Positions 1 through 8,066 are shown, counted from the stretch's first letter. The stretch is 64,000 nucleotides of DNA from JAVKFY01 sp040223615 (GCA_040223615.1 JAVKFY010000077.1:1-64000), one strand, 5' to 3'. Made by a program: numbers and translations. The notes: generated by a model not told the origin, from the sequence alone.

Positions 1-208
1 CGACGGCCGGCATCGGCTCGGGATCCGATTCCGGCGCGGGCGGCGGTTCGGGGGCCGGCTCCACAGCGACGACCGGCGCGGGCACAGGCGTCGGCGCGGG
101 CGGCTCGGCCTGCGGTGCCGCCAGCCAGGTCGGGCGCTGGGCCGGATCGCCGAATAGCAGGTAGCCGAGCCCGACCAGCACCGCGAGATTGAAGATCACG
201 AAGCGCAT
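1..208 (-). CDS. Membrane-anchored protein with proline-rich linker (partial)
   Basis: Only the first 69 residues are in the window; the gene runs off its left edge. It starts with ATG at 208, overlapping the end of the ExbB-like gene by 13 bases, so the two are translationally coupled. A hydrophobic segment spans residues 4-19. From about residue 31 the chain is rich in Pro, Ala, Glu and Val, as in TonB-like or other envelope-spanning linkers. The missing C-terminal part decides the function. It is the last visible gene of the envelope operon, and its place beside an ion-channel subunit suggests a partner of that channel (inference). Confidence 0.75.
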   Translation of the reverse strand, partial: MRFVIFNLAVLVGLGYLLFGDPAQRPTWLAAPQAEPPAPTPVPAPVVAVEPAPEPPPAPESDPEPMPAV

Positions 209-693
209 TCGGGGGCTCCCCGATAGCTCAGCGACAGCAGCGCGCGCAGCGCCGCCGCCGTCGGCAGGCCGACCACCGTGGTCATGAAGGCCCGGCTGAA
301 GTGTGCCGTCAGGTCGGCGATGATCGCGTTCACCGTCGACGGGTTCAGCTCCTGCTCGGCCAGTCCTGCGATACCGGCACTGATGCCGTAGAGCGTGAAG
401 GTCAGCGCCAGGGTCGCGACGCCGTTGCCGGCGTGCAGGCCGACGCCGCGCCAGAAGACCGCGTCGGCATCACGCGCCTCGGCCAGCCGTGCCCAGGCGT
501 AGATCGCCACGGAAACCAGCGCCAAGTACAGGCAGACGAAGACTTCTCCCAGCACCTGCCAGCTCCAGGCGACGATTGCCATGGGCTCGGCCACAGTGGT
601 GACGGCGGCCACCGACGCGACGATCACCGCCGCGCCGAGGCACAGGGCCAGGGCGCGGTTGGCGGCGACGGCGTGGGCGCGCAGGGCCGCCAT
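196..693 (-). CDS. MotA/TolQ/ExbB-family proton-channel-like membrane protein
   Basis: A 165-residue integral membrane protein with hydrophobic segments near residues 14-35, 49-68, 91-111 and 132-155. The last two resemble the conserved pair of the MotA/TolQ/ExbB family: a TLALTFTLYGISAGIAGL-type helix, then a FSRAFMTTVVGLPTAAAL helix with the Thr-Thr and Gly-Leu typical of channel-lining segments. In that family such subunits use ion flow to move a partner anchored to peptidoglycan or the outer membrane. It lies 2 bases after a secreted small protein and overlaps the next gene. An ExbD-like partner sits 6 kb upstream in the same cluster. Family assignment is from motif pattern; the substrate or job is unknown. 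Confidence 0.72.
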   Translation of the reverse strand: MAALRAHAVAANRALALCLGAAVIVASVAAVTTVAEPMAIVAWSWQVLGEVFVCLYLALVSVAIYAWARLAEARDADAVFWRGVGLHAGNGVATLALTFTLYGISAGIAGLAEQELNPSTVNAIIADLTAHFSRAFMTTVVGLPTAAALRALLSLSYRGAPECAS

Positions 694-695
694 GG

Positions 696-1070
696 TCAGC
701 GCCGGCCGCGCCGGGCCGACATCAGGCTCTCGGTACTCACCCCGATCTGCTCCAGCCAGAGGTCGACCGGAGCGCGGTCGGCCTCGGCCGAGGCATGCGC
801 CAGGAAGGTCAGGTCGTAGCTGGCGAAGGCACGGCGCACGGTCGGCGTGGCGCGCCCGGTCAGGCTGTCGTCGCGCAACACCTGGCGCTCCAGATCAAGC
901 AGGCGGCGTTTCGCTTCCTCGACCTTGATCTGCCGCTCGACCACGGACAGCGCCGGCGCCAACATGGTCTCGACCAGCATCGCCCGCTCACGCTCCAGGT
1001 TCTCCAGCGTGCCGGCGGCGGCGGGCATGGCCAGCAGCGTCAGGCACAGGGCTGTCGTCGCGATACGCAT
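696..1070 (-). CDS. Small secreted helical protein
   Basis: A 124-residue protein with a cleavable-looking signal peptide (hydrophobic core at residues 5-16, likely cleavage after Ala-Ala-Ala near 17-20). The mature part is helical with alternating charge around residues 45-65 (KVEEAKRRLLDLERQVL), suggesting a short coiled coil in the periplasm. I do not recognise the family. It lies 18 bases downstream of a larger secreted coiled-coil protein and 2 bases upstream of the ExbB-like gene, so it probably works with them in the envelope. Some secreted accessory proteins of ExbB/ExbD systems have this build (inference). Confidence 0.75.
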   Translation of the reverse strand: MRIATTALCLTLLAMPAAAGTLENLERERAMLVETMLAPALSVVERQIKVEEAKRRLLDLERQVLRDDSLTGRATPTVRRAFASYDLTFLAHASAEADRAPVDLWLEQIGVSTESLMSARRGRR

Positions 1071-1088
1071 GGTTCCTCTCCTTGATTC

Positions 1089-1940
1089 CTAGCCGCCGAC
1101 GAAATGGTTCAGCGCGTCGGCGGGCCGCGCCGGGCCGGCGGCCGGCCGGGTCTCGCCGTCGGGGCCGGCGGCGATCTCCTCGGCCAGGCCCATGGCGTCC
1201 AGTGCCACCAGCTTGGCCATGAATCCGAGAATGGTTTCCTCCTGCTCGACGATGGCGCGCTCGGCTTCGGCGTCGGCGATCATCTGGCGCAGCAGCGTGC
1301 GGCGATCGCCGGCCGCCACCGGCGCGGCGTCAGCGTTCATCGGGTGGCGGTCGATGGCGCGGGTCAGCCGCTCGATGGCGGCGAGATTGTCGGCGTAGGT
1401 CCGGGCGTAGCGGCTCTCCGGCGCCACCTGGTCGCGCAGCACCCGCAGGTCGACCCGATCCGACGTTCCGGCAAAGCGGGCGCGCGCCGCCGCCTGCTGC
1501 GCGGCCAGTTCGGCGCGCGAGGCGGCGACCGGCACGTCCTCGTCGACCGCCCGGCGCAGGAGCTTCTCCAGCACGTCCTGGCGCCGGGCCAGGTAGCGCT
1601 TGCGCTGCGCGTGTTGCCGCGAGACCAGCTCGATATAGGCACGCTTCTCGGCCAGATACTGATGGCGCAGCTCGACGTTGAGGTCGCCGCTGGCGGTCTC
1701 GACGGCCTGCTTCAGGTCGTTCAGCGTCGCGGCCTTGTAATCGATGTCCTCGCCGCCCCGGCGCATCGCCTCGGCCAAATCGGAACGCTCGAAATCGCGG
1801 TCGAGCGACTTCTTCAGGTAGGCCGGCGGCAGCTTGACCAGCCGCTCGGTCGCCGCCGGCCGCCAGTCGGCGCCATCGTCCTCGGCGGTCAGCGCCGGCG
1901 TGGTCAGCGACAAGAGGCCAAAGACAATCACAAGCAACAC
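1089..1940 (-). CDS. Periplasmic coiled-coil protein of the envelope cluster
   Basis: I place the start at GTG 1940, giving 283 residues. The frame stays open to an ATG at 2051, but that stretch is the translation of a palindromic repeat (1955-2037) and gives a Pro/Trp/Arg-rich N-terminus in front of an ordinary signal peptide. From 1940 the protein begins with a signal sequence (VLLVIVFGLLSL, then a likely Ala-x-Ala site). The mature part is almost entirely charged helix with several long heptad-like stretches, roughly residues 50-125 and 195-235, and ends Pro/Ala-rich. No domain is recognised. It may be a structural or adaptor component of the ion-driven machine (inference). Confidence 0.75.
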   Translation of the reverse strand: MLLVIVFGLLSLTTPALTAEDDGADWRPAATERLVKLPPAYLKKSLDRDFERSDLAEAMRRGGEDIDYKAATLNDLKQAVETASGDLNVELRHQYLAEKRAYIELVSRQHAQRKRYLARRQDVLEKLLRRAVDEDVPVAASRAELAAQQAAARARFAGTSDRVDLRVLRDQVAPESRYARTYADNLAAIERLTRAIDRHPMNADAAPVAAGDRRTLLRQMIADAEAERAIVEQEETILGFMAKLVALDAMGLAEEIAAGPDGETRPAAGPARPADALNHFVGG

Positions 1941-1954
1941 GCCCCAGCCCGATA

Positions 1955-2037
1955 CGTCGCCCCGGACTCGATCCGGGGTCCATGTCCATGCCGCGCGAGG
2001 GGGGGCCATGGGTGCCGGATCAAATCCGGCATGACGA
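1955..2037. repeat. Palindromic intergenic repeat (type B)
   Basis: Two inverted-repeat arms are visible: a left hairpin around CCCCGGACTCGATCCGGGG (about 1960-1978) and a right hairpin around GCCGGATCAAATCCGGC (about 2013-2029), with a G-rich spacer between. This is the build of the mobile palindromic units common between alphaproteobacterial genes. Here it sits between the lipoprotein and coiled-coil genes and keeps the downstream frame open, which creates a misleading N-terminal extension. Only this full copy was seen in the window. Confidence 0.7.
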
Positions 2038-2061
2038 CCTGGAAAGACCATCGCCGCCTCC

Positions 2062-2604
2062 CTAGTGCTGGCGCCAGTAGTCAGCGCGGCGGAGTTCGGC
2101 CTTCACGTCGGCGGCGACGTTGCTCATCGCCAGTTCGCCGGTGGCGCCGGGCCCGCCGAGGCCGAGCAGCAGGGCCATGGTTTCGGTGAAGGACGAGCCG
2201 TCGGCGTAGTACAGGTCCTCGCCCGGGAAGGCGGCGCGAAACCGCTCCAACCCGCCGCGCGCGGCGGCAATGTCGCCACCCTTCAGGTGGTTCTGCACCG
2301 CCAGCGCATAGGCGCGCATGCGTTCGTCGGCCGCCAGACCAGCGGCGCCGGGGCCGAGATCGCTTTCGCAACGCTCCAGCAAACGGGCGACGGCGAGGTA
2401 GCGCGCCGGATTGGCAGCCGCGCGCGCCTGGCTGTCCAGGCTCAACGCCTCGTCGCGGCACTCGCGGTACTGGCGCAGCGCGGCAATCTCCGCGAAGCGC
2501 GCCTCGCGATAGGCGATGCCCTCGCGCGGCGGCGGCGGATCGGTGACGCAGGCGGCGAGCGCCAGCGCCAAAAGCGGCACGGCGGCTAAACGGAAACACG
2601 GCAT
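2062..2604 (-). CDS. Lipoprotein of the envelope cluster
   Basis: A 180-residue protein with a clear lipoprotein signal: a hydrophobic stretch followed by the lipobox LAAC, with Cys19 the lipidation residue. The next residues are Val-Thr-Asp-Pro, with no Asp at position +2, so outer-membrane sorting is expected. The mature domain is helical with an ALRQYRECRDEAL-like repeat pattern and two further cysteines (near residues 49 and 79) that could form a disulfide; a TPR-like fold is possible. It is downstream of the single-pass membrane protein gene (75-base gap). It may be the outer-membrane contact of the proposed machine (inference). Confidence 0.8.
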   Translation of the reverse strand: MPCFRLAAVPLLALALAACVTDPPPPREGIAYREARFAEIAALRQYRECRDEALSLDSQARAAANPARYLAVARLLERCESDLGPGAAGLAADERMRAYALAVQNHLKGGDIAAARGGLERFRAAFPGEDLYYADGSSFTETMALLLGLGGPGATGELAMSNVAADVKAELRRADYWRQH

Positions 2605-2679
2605 GCGAAGCCTCCCTGGTCCGCGAGGGACAAGCCCTCCGGCAGAGGCTATGGCGGGCCCAGAGTGATTTTCGTCACA

Positions 2680-3894
2680 CTAGCGATCGAGACGGACGCG
2701 GCGGTCGATCAGTTGCGCGCCGCGCGCGCGCAGCACGGCGACGGCGAGGTCCAGGTTGGTCTGGCGCAGCAGCCAATTCAGTTCCTCGTCGACCGGCTCG
2801 GCGCCGGCAACGGCAACGATGCGGTATTCCAGCGACTGCGGCCGGCGCGGCAGCGAAATGGTCCAGTCGACCGGCCCCTCCAGGGCGCGACGGCCGTCCA
2901 GCGCCACCGGCGGTCGGCCGGTTTCGGTGAAGCCGCCGAAGATCGGCCGCACGAAAGCCGCCGCGTAGTGGTCGTATCCGGCATCGACGACCACGCCGAT
3001 GGCGCAGAGTTCGGAATCGAACCGCCCGCGACCCAGGCCCTCGTCGTCGAAGTCCAAGCGGACCTGACGCGGCGTTTCGCCGCCGAACAGCACCGCCGGA
3101 CAGTTCTGGCCCAGCCGGGCCCGGCGTTCGTAGATCGCGACCGACAGCATTTCAGGGCGTCGCGGCTCGATCGGAACCGCTTCGACGGTCGCTTCCGGAT
3201 CGGATCCGAACATCACGCGTAGCAAGACCAGATGCAGCCGGCTCACCCAGGCCGCGTAAAGCAGCAGTGCCAGCACGCCGCCGGCCACGGCGCCGACGAT
3301 CAACCAGGCCTTGCGCCGCGCCGGGTCGATCTCGCGCGGCAGCGCGCGCATCGACGTCGCCTCTCCGGCCCGGGCGATGGCGCGCAGGGCGACACCGTCA
3401 GGTCGGGCTTGGTCGCGGACCTCATCGATATTGTCGGGCGGCACGCAGATGGCGACGCCCTTGCGATCGCGCGCCCAGCGTTGCAGGTGATCGGCGGCGG
3501 CTCGCAGCTTCTCCGGCACGTGGTCGACGGCACCGACCCCGAGGTCGGTGTCGACCCGGCCGGTCAGCAGCAGGATCTGGTCGGCCGCGCCGTCGCTGTC
3601 CGCCAACCGGTTCAGGCGCGCTAGGTCGTGGGCAACGTAGAAGGCGAGTTGCCAGCTCTCGCCGTCGTCCACCGGTCCGGACAGATCGATGCGGAAGGCA
3701 CCGGACTTGAACGGCCCGAAATCGCGCTCGATCACACCCGAGGGCGACCGCACGAAGGCATCGTAGGCGGCGCTGATCGGCAGCACACGGGTGGTGCGGC
3801 GCAGACAGACCGCCGACTGGACCGCCGGTTCTCGGGTGATGCGGTCGATACTGACCGGGCCTTCCGTGGTGGCGAGGTAGACCCGGACCCGCAT
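2680..3894 (-). CDS. Single-pass membrane protein, function unknown
   Basis: 404 residues from the ATG at 3894, whose first base is also the last base of the preceding TGA stop (TGATG). The open frame extends further upstream, but only as an out-of-frame reading of the preceding gene. The first 95 residues look beta-rich (RVRVYLATTEGPVSID; SGAFRIDLSGPVDDGESW), followed by a mixed region. One transmembrane helix lies near residues 197-216, then a C-terminal soluble domain of about 185 residues. It could span the inner membrane and report between cytoplasm and periplasm. No known domain is recognised. Tight coupling to its two upstream genes suggests a complex. Confidence 0.75.
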   Translation of the reverse strand: MRVRVYLATTEGPVSIDRITREPAVQSAVCLRRTTRVLPISAAYDAFVRSPSGVIERDFGPFKSGAFRIDLSGPVDDGESWQLAFYVAHDLARLNRLADSDGAADQILLLTGRVDTDLGVGAVDHVPEKLRAAADHLQRWARDRKGVAICVPPDNIDEVRDQARPDGVALRAIARAGEATSMRALPREIDPARRKAWLIVGAVAGGVLALLLYAAWVSRLHLVLLRVMFGSDPEATVEAVPIEPRRPEMLSVAIYERRARLGQNCPAVLFGGETPRQVRLDFDDEGLGRGRFDSELCAIGVVVDAGYDHYAAAFVRPIFGGFTETGRPPVALDGRRALEGPVDWTISLPRRPQSLEYRIVAVAGAEPVDEELNWLLRQTNLDLAVAVLRARGAQLIDRRVRLDR

Positions 3895-4433
3895 CAGCGC
3901 AGGAAGACCTCGGCACCGACGTCGCGCAGCGCCGCGACCAGCGGCGTGTCGGCGCCGGCCAGCAACTGGATCACGCCGTCGCGCGCGGCGGGGAGGTCGG
4001 CCGAGACCACCTGGCCGCCCTCGCGGGCGGCGAAAAGCCGGGTCGGCAGCGTCTCGGGCGCCGCCAGTTCGATGATCAGGTAGATCTGGCTTGGCTCGGC
4101 CTCGGACCGGCGCAGCTCGATGCGGCAATTCTCACCGCTGCGCACCAGGTTCTCGCCGCTGCTGGCCGCCGCGAGGCGCGGTAGCCGCCAGGTCGCGGCG
4201 CGGCCCAGCATTCGGGCGAAGTCGGCGGCCAGGCGCGGATCGGCGGCCAGCGCCGCCTCGACCTCGGCATCGGCATCGTTGACGCCGGCTGCATAGGCGT
4301 AGAGCCGCGACGGCGCGATGACCGGGCGCGCGGTCTCGGCGGCGAGCAAGGCGCGCTCGTCCAGCAGGGCCTGAAAAGCTGCCGCCGCCAGCGGCTCGGT
4401 CGCCGCCGTCGGCAGGGTGACGGTGATGGTCAT
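3894..4433 (-). CDS. Unknown 179-residue soluble protein
   Basis: The start ATG at 4433 overlaps the stop of the 487-residue gene (ATGA), and its own TGA overlaps the next ATG. The sequence is Ala/Leu-rich helical in its first half (residues 10-85) and more beta-like in the second (NCRIELRRSEAEPSQIYLII), with no signal peptide or membrane segment. A cytoplasmic partner of the flanking proteins is likely because of the tight translational coupling. Family unknown to me. Confidence 0.72.
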   Translation of the reverse strand: MTITVTLPTAATEPLAAAAFQALLDERALLAAETARPVIAPSRLYAYAAGVNDADAEVEAALAADPRLAADFARMLGRAATWRLPRLAAASSGENLVRSGENCRIELRRSEAEPSQIYLIIELAAPETLPTRLFAAREGGQVVSADLPAARDGVIQLLAGADTPLVAALRDVGAEVFLR

Positions 4434-5893
4434 GGTCGGACCTCGTACAATTCCATGAATGCTGACGCAAATGTGTTTACATCGGCTTGGAAATCCGGCG
4501 CCGCGTCCCCCGACAGACGGGCCGAAAGCGTATCGATCTGGTCGTCGATCGCGGTCAACGGCGCGATCGCGGCGCGAAAGGCCTCGACGGTGGCCGGATC
4601 GCCGGCCTCCTCGAAGCCCTTGCGGCTGAGCCCACGGAAGGCACGACGGCCTTGGGTGAGCTTTTCGGCGAGCGCCCGGTCGTCATTGGCGACGTCCGGC
4701 AACAGCACATGGGCGGCCGCCGACAATAAGCGCGCGATGTGGCGGCGCAGCTCGGCCCAGCAGGCCAGACGCTGCTCATAACTCTCCTGCGGCGCTTCGC
4801 GGGCCAGAGCGGCGACGTCGGAGCCGCGGCGCAGTGCCTGGGTGATGCGGCCCTGGTGACGCCCGAACACTTCCGCGCGCAGCAGCGAGACTGGCAGCCG
4901 GCCAGCGACCGGACCGCAGTCGAGCAGCATCGCCACCACTTCCGTCTCGGCCTTGTTCAGGAACTTCACGGCGTCGGCCGGCGGGCTGTCGAGCGCCACC
5001 ATCGGCGATTCCCAGGCGTCGGTCTGGGCGTCCAGCAGCTCGGCGATGACGGCGGGATCGACCTCGCCGGCCTCGCGGTCCGTGCCGATCGGGCGAGCCC
5101 GGGCCATCGCCTGCTGATCGCCGGCGGCCTGCAACGCGCGCACAAGTTGGACGGCGGCATCGAACGCCGTGCGATAGGCGCGGAAGTCGGTCTCCGGCTC
5201 GGCCGCCGCCTGGCGCCAGAATTCCAGCACCGCGTCGTCGTCCAGGCTGGCCTGCGTCCCGTCGCTGCGTTCGCGCAGGTAGCTCAGCAAACGATTGAAC
5301 TTGGCCATGTGCTGCACGCTCGGCAGGTGGTCGGCCAGGTAGCGGTAGAGCTGGGCCTGCAGCGCGTTGGCAGCGCGGCCAACCGCCGCCTCGGCGACCG
5401 GCGGCGTCAGCAATTCGGCCAGGATGTCGGCGACGGCGCCGTAGCCGACGGTGGCGACGAGGAACTCCAGCAAAGCCGCCAGCACCGGCATGCGGGCGAA
5501 GTTCACCGCGAAGGGCTTGCCGGCATAGGCGATGGCGACCGCATCACCGGTCAGTCGAAACCCCTCGCGGCGCCAGTCGCGCCGCGCCAGGGCGTCCTCG
5601 ACCTGGCCACGGAAGCCGGCGGTACTGGCACGCGGGGCGGCGAAGAAGAACCGCTCCCAGCGGTCGCGGCCCTCGCCCACGGCATCGGCGATGTTGATCA
5701 GGTGGCAGAGCTCGAACACAGCCCGGCCATAGGCGCGGCAGCTCACCATCCGGGCCAGCGTGCGGACGACACGCCGGCTGTAGCGCGGCTCGCCGTCCGC
5801 TCCGGTGCTATCGGCGATGGCGCGGAACGCCTCGATCAGCGCCTCGCTCTTGCCGGCCTCCACGAGCTGGTTGCCGGCGGCGTCGATATCCAT
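4430..5893 (-). CDS. Large helical cytoplasmic protein, function unknown
   Basis: 487 residues, no signal peptide and no convincing membrane segment; a moderately hydrophobic stretch near residues 130-165 (VLAALLEFLVATVGYGAVADILAEL) could be buried helix. Composition is almost wholly alpha-helical with many Ala, Leu, Arg and Glu. I see no nucleotide-binding or catalytic motif. It lies 42 bases after the lytic transglycosylase gene and overlaps the following gene by 4 bases. It is the largest soluble component of the envelope cluster and could be a cytoplasmic scaffold (inference). Confidence 0.75.
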   Translation of the reverse strand: MDIDAAGNQLVEAGKSEALIEAFRAIADSTGADGEPRYSRRVVRTLARMVSCRAYGRAVFELCHLINIADAVGEGRDRWERFFFAAPRASTAGFRGQVEDALARRDWRREGFRLTGDAVAIAYAGKPFAVNFARMPVLAALLEFLVATVGYGAVADILAELLTPPVAEAAVGRAANALQAQLYRYLADHLPSVQHMAKFNRLLSYLRERSDGTQASLDDDAVLEFWRQAAAEPETDFRAYRTAFDAAVQLVRALQAAGDQQAMARARPIGTDREAGEVDPAVIAELLDAQTDAWESPMVALDSPPADAVKFLNKAETEVVAMLLDCGPVAGRLPVSLLRAEVFGRHQGRITQALRRGSDVAALAREAPQESYEQRLACWAELRRHIARLLSAAAHVLLPDVANDDRALAEKLTQGRRAFRGLSRKGFEEAGDPATVEAFRAAIAPLTAIDDQIDTLSARLSGDAAPDFQADVNTFASAFMELYEVRP

Positions 5894-5935
5894 GGCGGTC
5901 GGTTCCGTCCGGGCACGATTCTCACAGCCCCTAGC

Positions 5936-6832
5936 CTACCAGCGGATGGTGCGCACTTTGGGGCCGAAATCGTCCAGGCTGTGGCGGGCGCGCTGGCGCC
6001 GGGCCTCGATATCGTCGCTGGCGAAATCGTCGCCGACCATGCTGGCCGGACCGCGCCAGACCACGACGGTGCGCGGATTGTGCCGAAGCCGCCAGGGCGC
6101 GCCGCGCTCGACCACGATGCGCTCGACCACCTCCGGCCGCGGCTCGGCAACGACCTCGGGCCGTGGCAACGGCGCCGGCGTCGGCACCGCCGGCTGCGGT
6201 GCCTTGACCTCCTCGACGCGGGCCTGCTCGACGCGGGGTTTCTCGACCGGAACCGGCGTCATGTCATCCAGGCGCGGCGCGGTGCGGGCCGGCTGCCAGG
6301 CGTCGGCCGGCGGGGTCGCCGGCTTGGCCACCAGCCAGAGCCGCTGCTGGCTCTCGAAATGCTTGTGCCAGCGCATCACGTCGGCAACGTAGCGCCGGGT
6401 CGCGGGCAGCGGGCGGGCGTTGGCGCCGGAACCGGAGATCGTGCCGCCATTGTAGTGCGACAGCGCCAGGTCCCAGCGGCCGTCGTAGCGCTCGATCAGG
6501 CGGCCCAGGAAATCGATGCCGATCTGGACGTTGAGGCGGGCGTCCCAGAGTTCGTCGGGATGCACGCCATACTCGCCGCGGCCGGTCGCCGGCATGATCT
6601 GCATCACGCCCCGCGCGCCGGCCGAACTCAGCGCCTGGGCGTTGAAGTTGCTCTCCACCCGCGCCACCGCCAGGGCCAGGGCCGGCGGGACGGCGGAGTT
6701 CTTTGCCTCCTCCAGCACCAGGCGCTGGACCGAGACCTTGCTCATGTCGTCCAGGTCGCCGGTCCGCGCCATCGCCGGCGCGGCCACCAGGGCCGCCACC
6801 AGGCACATCGCCGCCGCGTGCAGCTTGATCAT
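5936..6832 (-). CDS. SLT-type lytic transglycosylase with proline-rich linker
   Basis: 298 residues from ATG 6832, chosen because it overlaps the stop of the ExbD-like gene (ATGA). Residues 1-22 form a signal peptide. The SLT domain carries the catalytic-Glu motif VARVESNFN (Glu60), GVMQIMP at about 75-81 and LSHYNGG further on, the three signature blocks of goose-lysozyme-like transglycosylases that cleave peptidoglycan with 1,6-anhydro product formation. A Pro/Val/Glu-rich linker of about 60 residues follows, then a basic C-terminal tail. In this cluster it probably opens the wall locally to let an envelope-spanning assembly through (inference). Confidence 0.88.
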   Translation of the reverse strand: MIKLHAAAMCLVAALVAAPAMARTGDLDDMSKVSVQRLVLEEAKNSAVPPALALAVARVESNFNAQALSSAGARGVMQIMPATGRGEYGVHPDELWDARLNVQIGIDFLGRLIERYDGRWDLALSHYNGGTISGSGANARPLPATRRYVADVMRWHKHFESQQRLWLVAKPATPPADAWQPARTAPRLDDMTPVPVEKPRVEQARVEEVKAPQPAVPTPAPLPRPEVVAEPRPEVVERIVVERGAPWRLRHNPRTVVVWRGPASMVGDDFASDDIEARRQRARHSLDDFGPKVRTIRW

Positions 6833-7227
6833 CGCGTGCTCTCCTTCAGTCGTTCGAGCCACCGGGCATCAAGCGCGGTGACGGTCAGGTCGCGGCCGGT
6901 GAAACGCTGGCGCAGCGCCACCGCCTCGGCCACCGGCAGGTCCGGCGCCACCGCCAGGATCAATGGTCCCGCCGGCAAGCGTTCCGGCTCGATGTCGTTC
7001 AGTTGCGGGTCGAGCAGCCGGCCGCGCCAGTGCACCAATACCTGACGCGGTGCCGGCGCGGCCGCGCCCCCGCTGGCCGCCAACACCATGCCGGCGGCCA
7101 CCTGGGAACTGGACACCCCCTCGCCGGCGCGCATCGAGACCAGCGCCAGCACGAGCAGCGAGAAGAAGGCCATCGCCAGGGCCAGCGCGATCTCCGCCAT
7201 CGGATTTCCGCCATCGCCCAGAGGCAT
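6829..7227 (-). CDS. ExbD/TolR-like membrane-anchored protein
   Basis: 132 residues from ATG 7227, chosen for the GGAGGA at suitable spacing upstream; the frame is open further but without a better site. One N-terminal membrane helix (MAEIALALAMAFFSLLVLAL) contains a Glu where ExbD/TolR/MotB helices have their Asp. The periplasmic part reads VLVHWRGRLLDPQLND, then LILAVAPDLPVAEAVAL and GRDLTVTAL, which recalls the ExbD/TolR C-terminal fold (a dipeptide-like strand, then a d-x-x-v-P strand-helix). Together with the ExbB-like gene at 196-693 it would complete a proton-driven motor pair. Assignment is by pattern, not proof. Confidence 0.6.
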   Translation of the reverse strand: MPLGDGGNPMAEIALALAMAFFSLLVLALVSMRAGEGVSSSQVAAGMVLAASGGAAAPAPRQVLVHWRGRLLDPQLNDIEPERLPAGPLILAVAPDLPVAEAVALRQRFTGRDLTVTALDARWLERLKESTR

Positions 7228-7309
7228 CGACCATCTCCTCCATCGTTCCTGGGGATGGCTATGCAGTGGCTTGGGGCGGATTCCGGGCGGTGCTGTCACT
7301 TTCGCTCGG

Positions 7310-7423
7310 CGTCATCGCGGCCGACCAGCGGGAGAGCCGGGATCAACGGCCAACTGTCGATCGCATGGTCAACCGATGATCCCGGGTCGGCGCGCTACGC
7401 GCTTCGCCCGGGATGACGAAAGC
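7310..7423. repeat. Intergenic repeat (type C) with strong hairpin
   Basis: The block GCCGACCAGCGGGAGAGCC near 7320-7338 recurs in slightly altered form near 62000-62018. It is followed by an inverted repeat TCCCGGG (7380-7386) and CCCGGGA (7407-7413) around a loop that can pair further. The hairpin could stop transcription between the OmpA-like gene and the ExbD-like gene; no T-run is seen. The 7228-7449 interval holds nothing else that looks coding. Confidence 0.55.
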
Positions 7424-7449
7424 GTTGTAATTTCAGTCGGTTGCGCCGC

Positions 7450-8043
7450 CTAGAAGGTGATCTTCTGCGTTCGGCTGTCGGCGTCGGTCTTGGCGCCCGG
7501 GGCGTCGGACTTGGCGGCGGGCTCGGCCGCTGTTTGCGGCGGGTCAAGGGCGACCACCTCGACGCGCCGGTTTTCCGCCGCGGTGGGCTGGTCGGTGTTC
7601 TTCAGGCGCTCCTCGCCGAACCCGGATGCCAGCAGCCGCGCCTCGGAAACGCCATGCACATCAACGAGATAGTGCAAGACCGCCTGGGCGCGGCGCTCCG
7701 ACAGCGCCTTGTTGTAGTCGGCGCCGCCGCTCGCGTCGGTATGGCCGGCGATCAGGAAGCGGGACTCGGCCAGTTCCGGCGCGCCCAGCGCCTGGCCCAG
7801 GGCGTCGAGCTGGCGCCGGGCGGCGTCGGTCAGGTCGGCGGAATCGAGCTGGAACGGCACCTCCAGGTCAATGGCGCGGCGCGGCGGCTGGGCGGTGTCG
7901 CGCACCCCGGAATGTTCCGGCAGGTACTTTTTCGGCGCCAGCGAGCGGATGATCGCCGTCGGGTCCTGGTACTGCTGCTGCGCCGCCGCCGGCCACGCCG
8001 CCGCCAACGCCAAGAGAACGATCGCCGCACGCATCTTCGCCAT
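7450..8043 (-). CDS. OmpA-family peptidoglycan-binding protein
   Basis: 197 residues from ATG 8043, with a signal peptide ending at Ala-x-Ala-Gln near residue 21. After a short linker comes a full OmpA C-terminal domain: FLIAGHTDASGGADYNKALS, then RRAQAVLHYLV, and NRRVEVVAL at the end, the classical diaminopimelate-binding signature. The tail is a charged Ala/Lys/Asp-rich stretch. It has no beta-barrel, so it is a soluble or associated wall-binding protein. It is the first gene of the envelope cluster, separated by 222 bases containing a repeat, and would give that cluster its cell-wall anchor (inference). Confidence 0.88.
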   Translation of the reverse strand: MAKMRAAIVLLALAAAWPAAAQQQYQDPTAIIRSLAPKKYLPEHSGVRDTAQPPRRAIDLEVPFQLDSADLTDAARRQLDALGQALGAPELAESRFLIAGHTDASGGADYNKALSERRAQAVLHYLVDVHGVSEARLLASGFGEERLKNTDQPTAAENRRVEVVALDPPQTAAEPAAKSDAPGAKTDADSRTQKITF

Positions 8044-8066
8044 GGCTCCCAGCATAATGGGCGGGG

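Noticed and set aside
4739..7045. 768-codon plus-strand open frame opposite the envelope cluster
   Set aside because: High-GC antisense shadow: His/Arg/Gly-rich, no motif, and the minus-strand genes overlap one another and carry recognisable domains.
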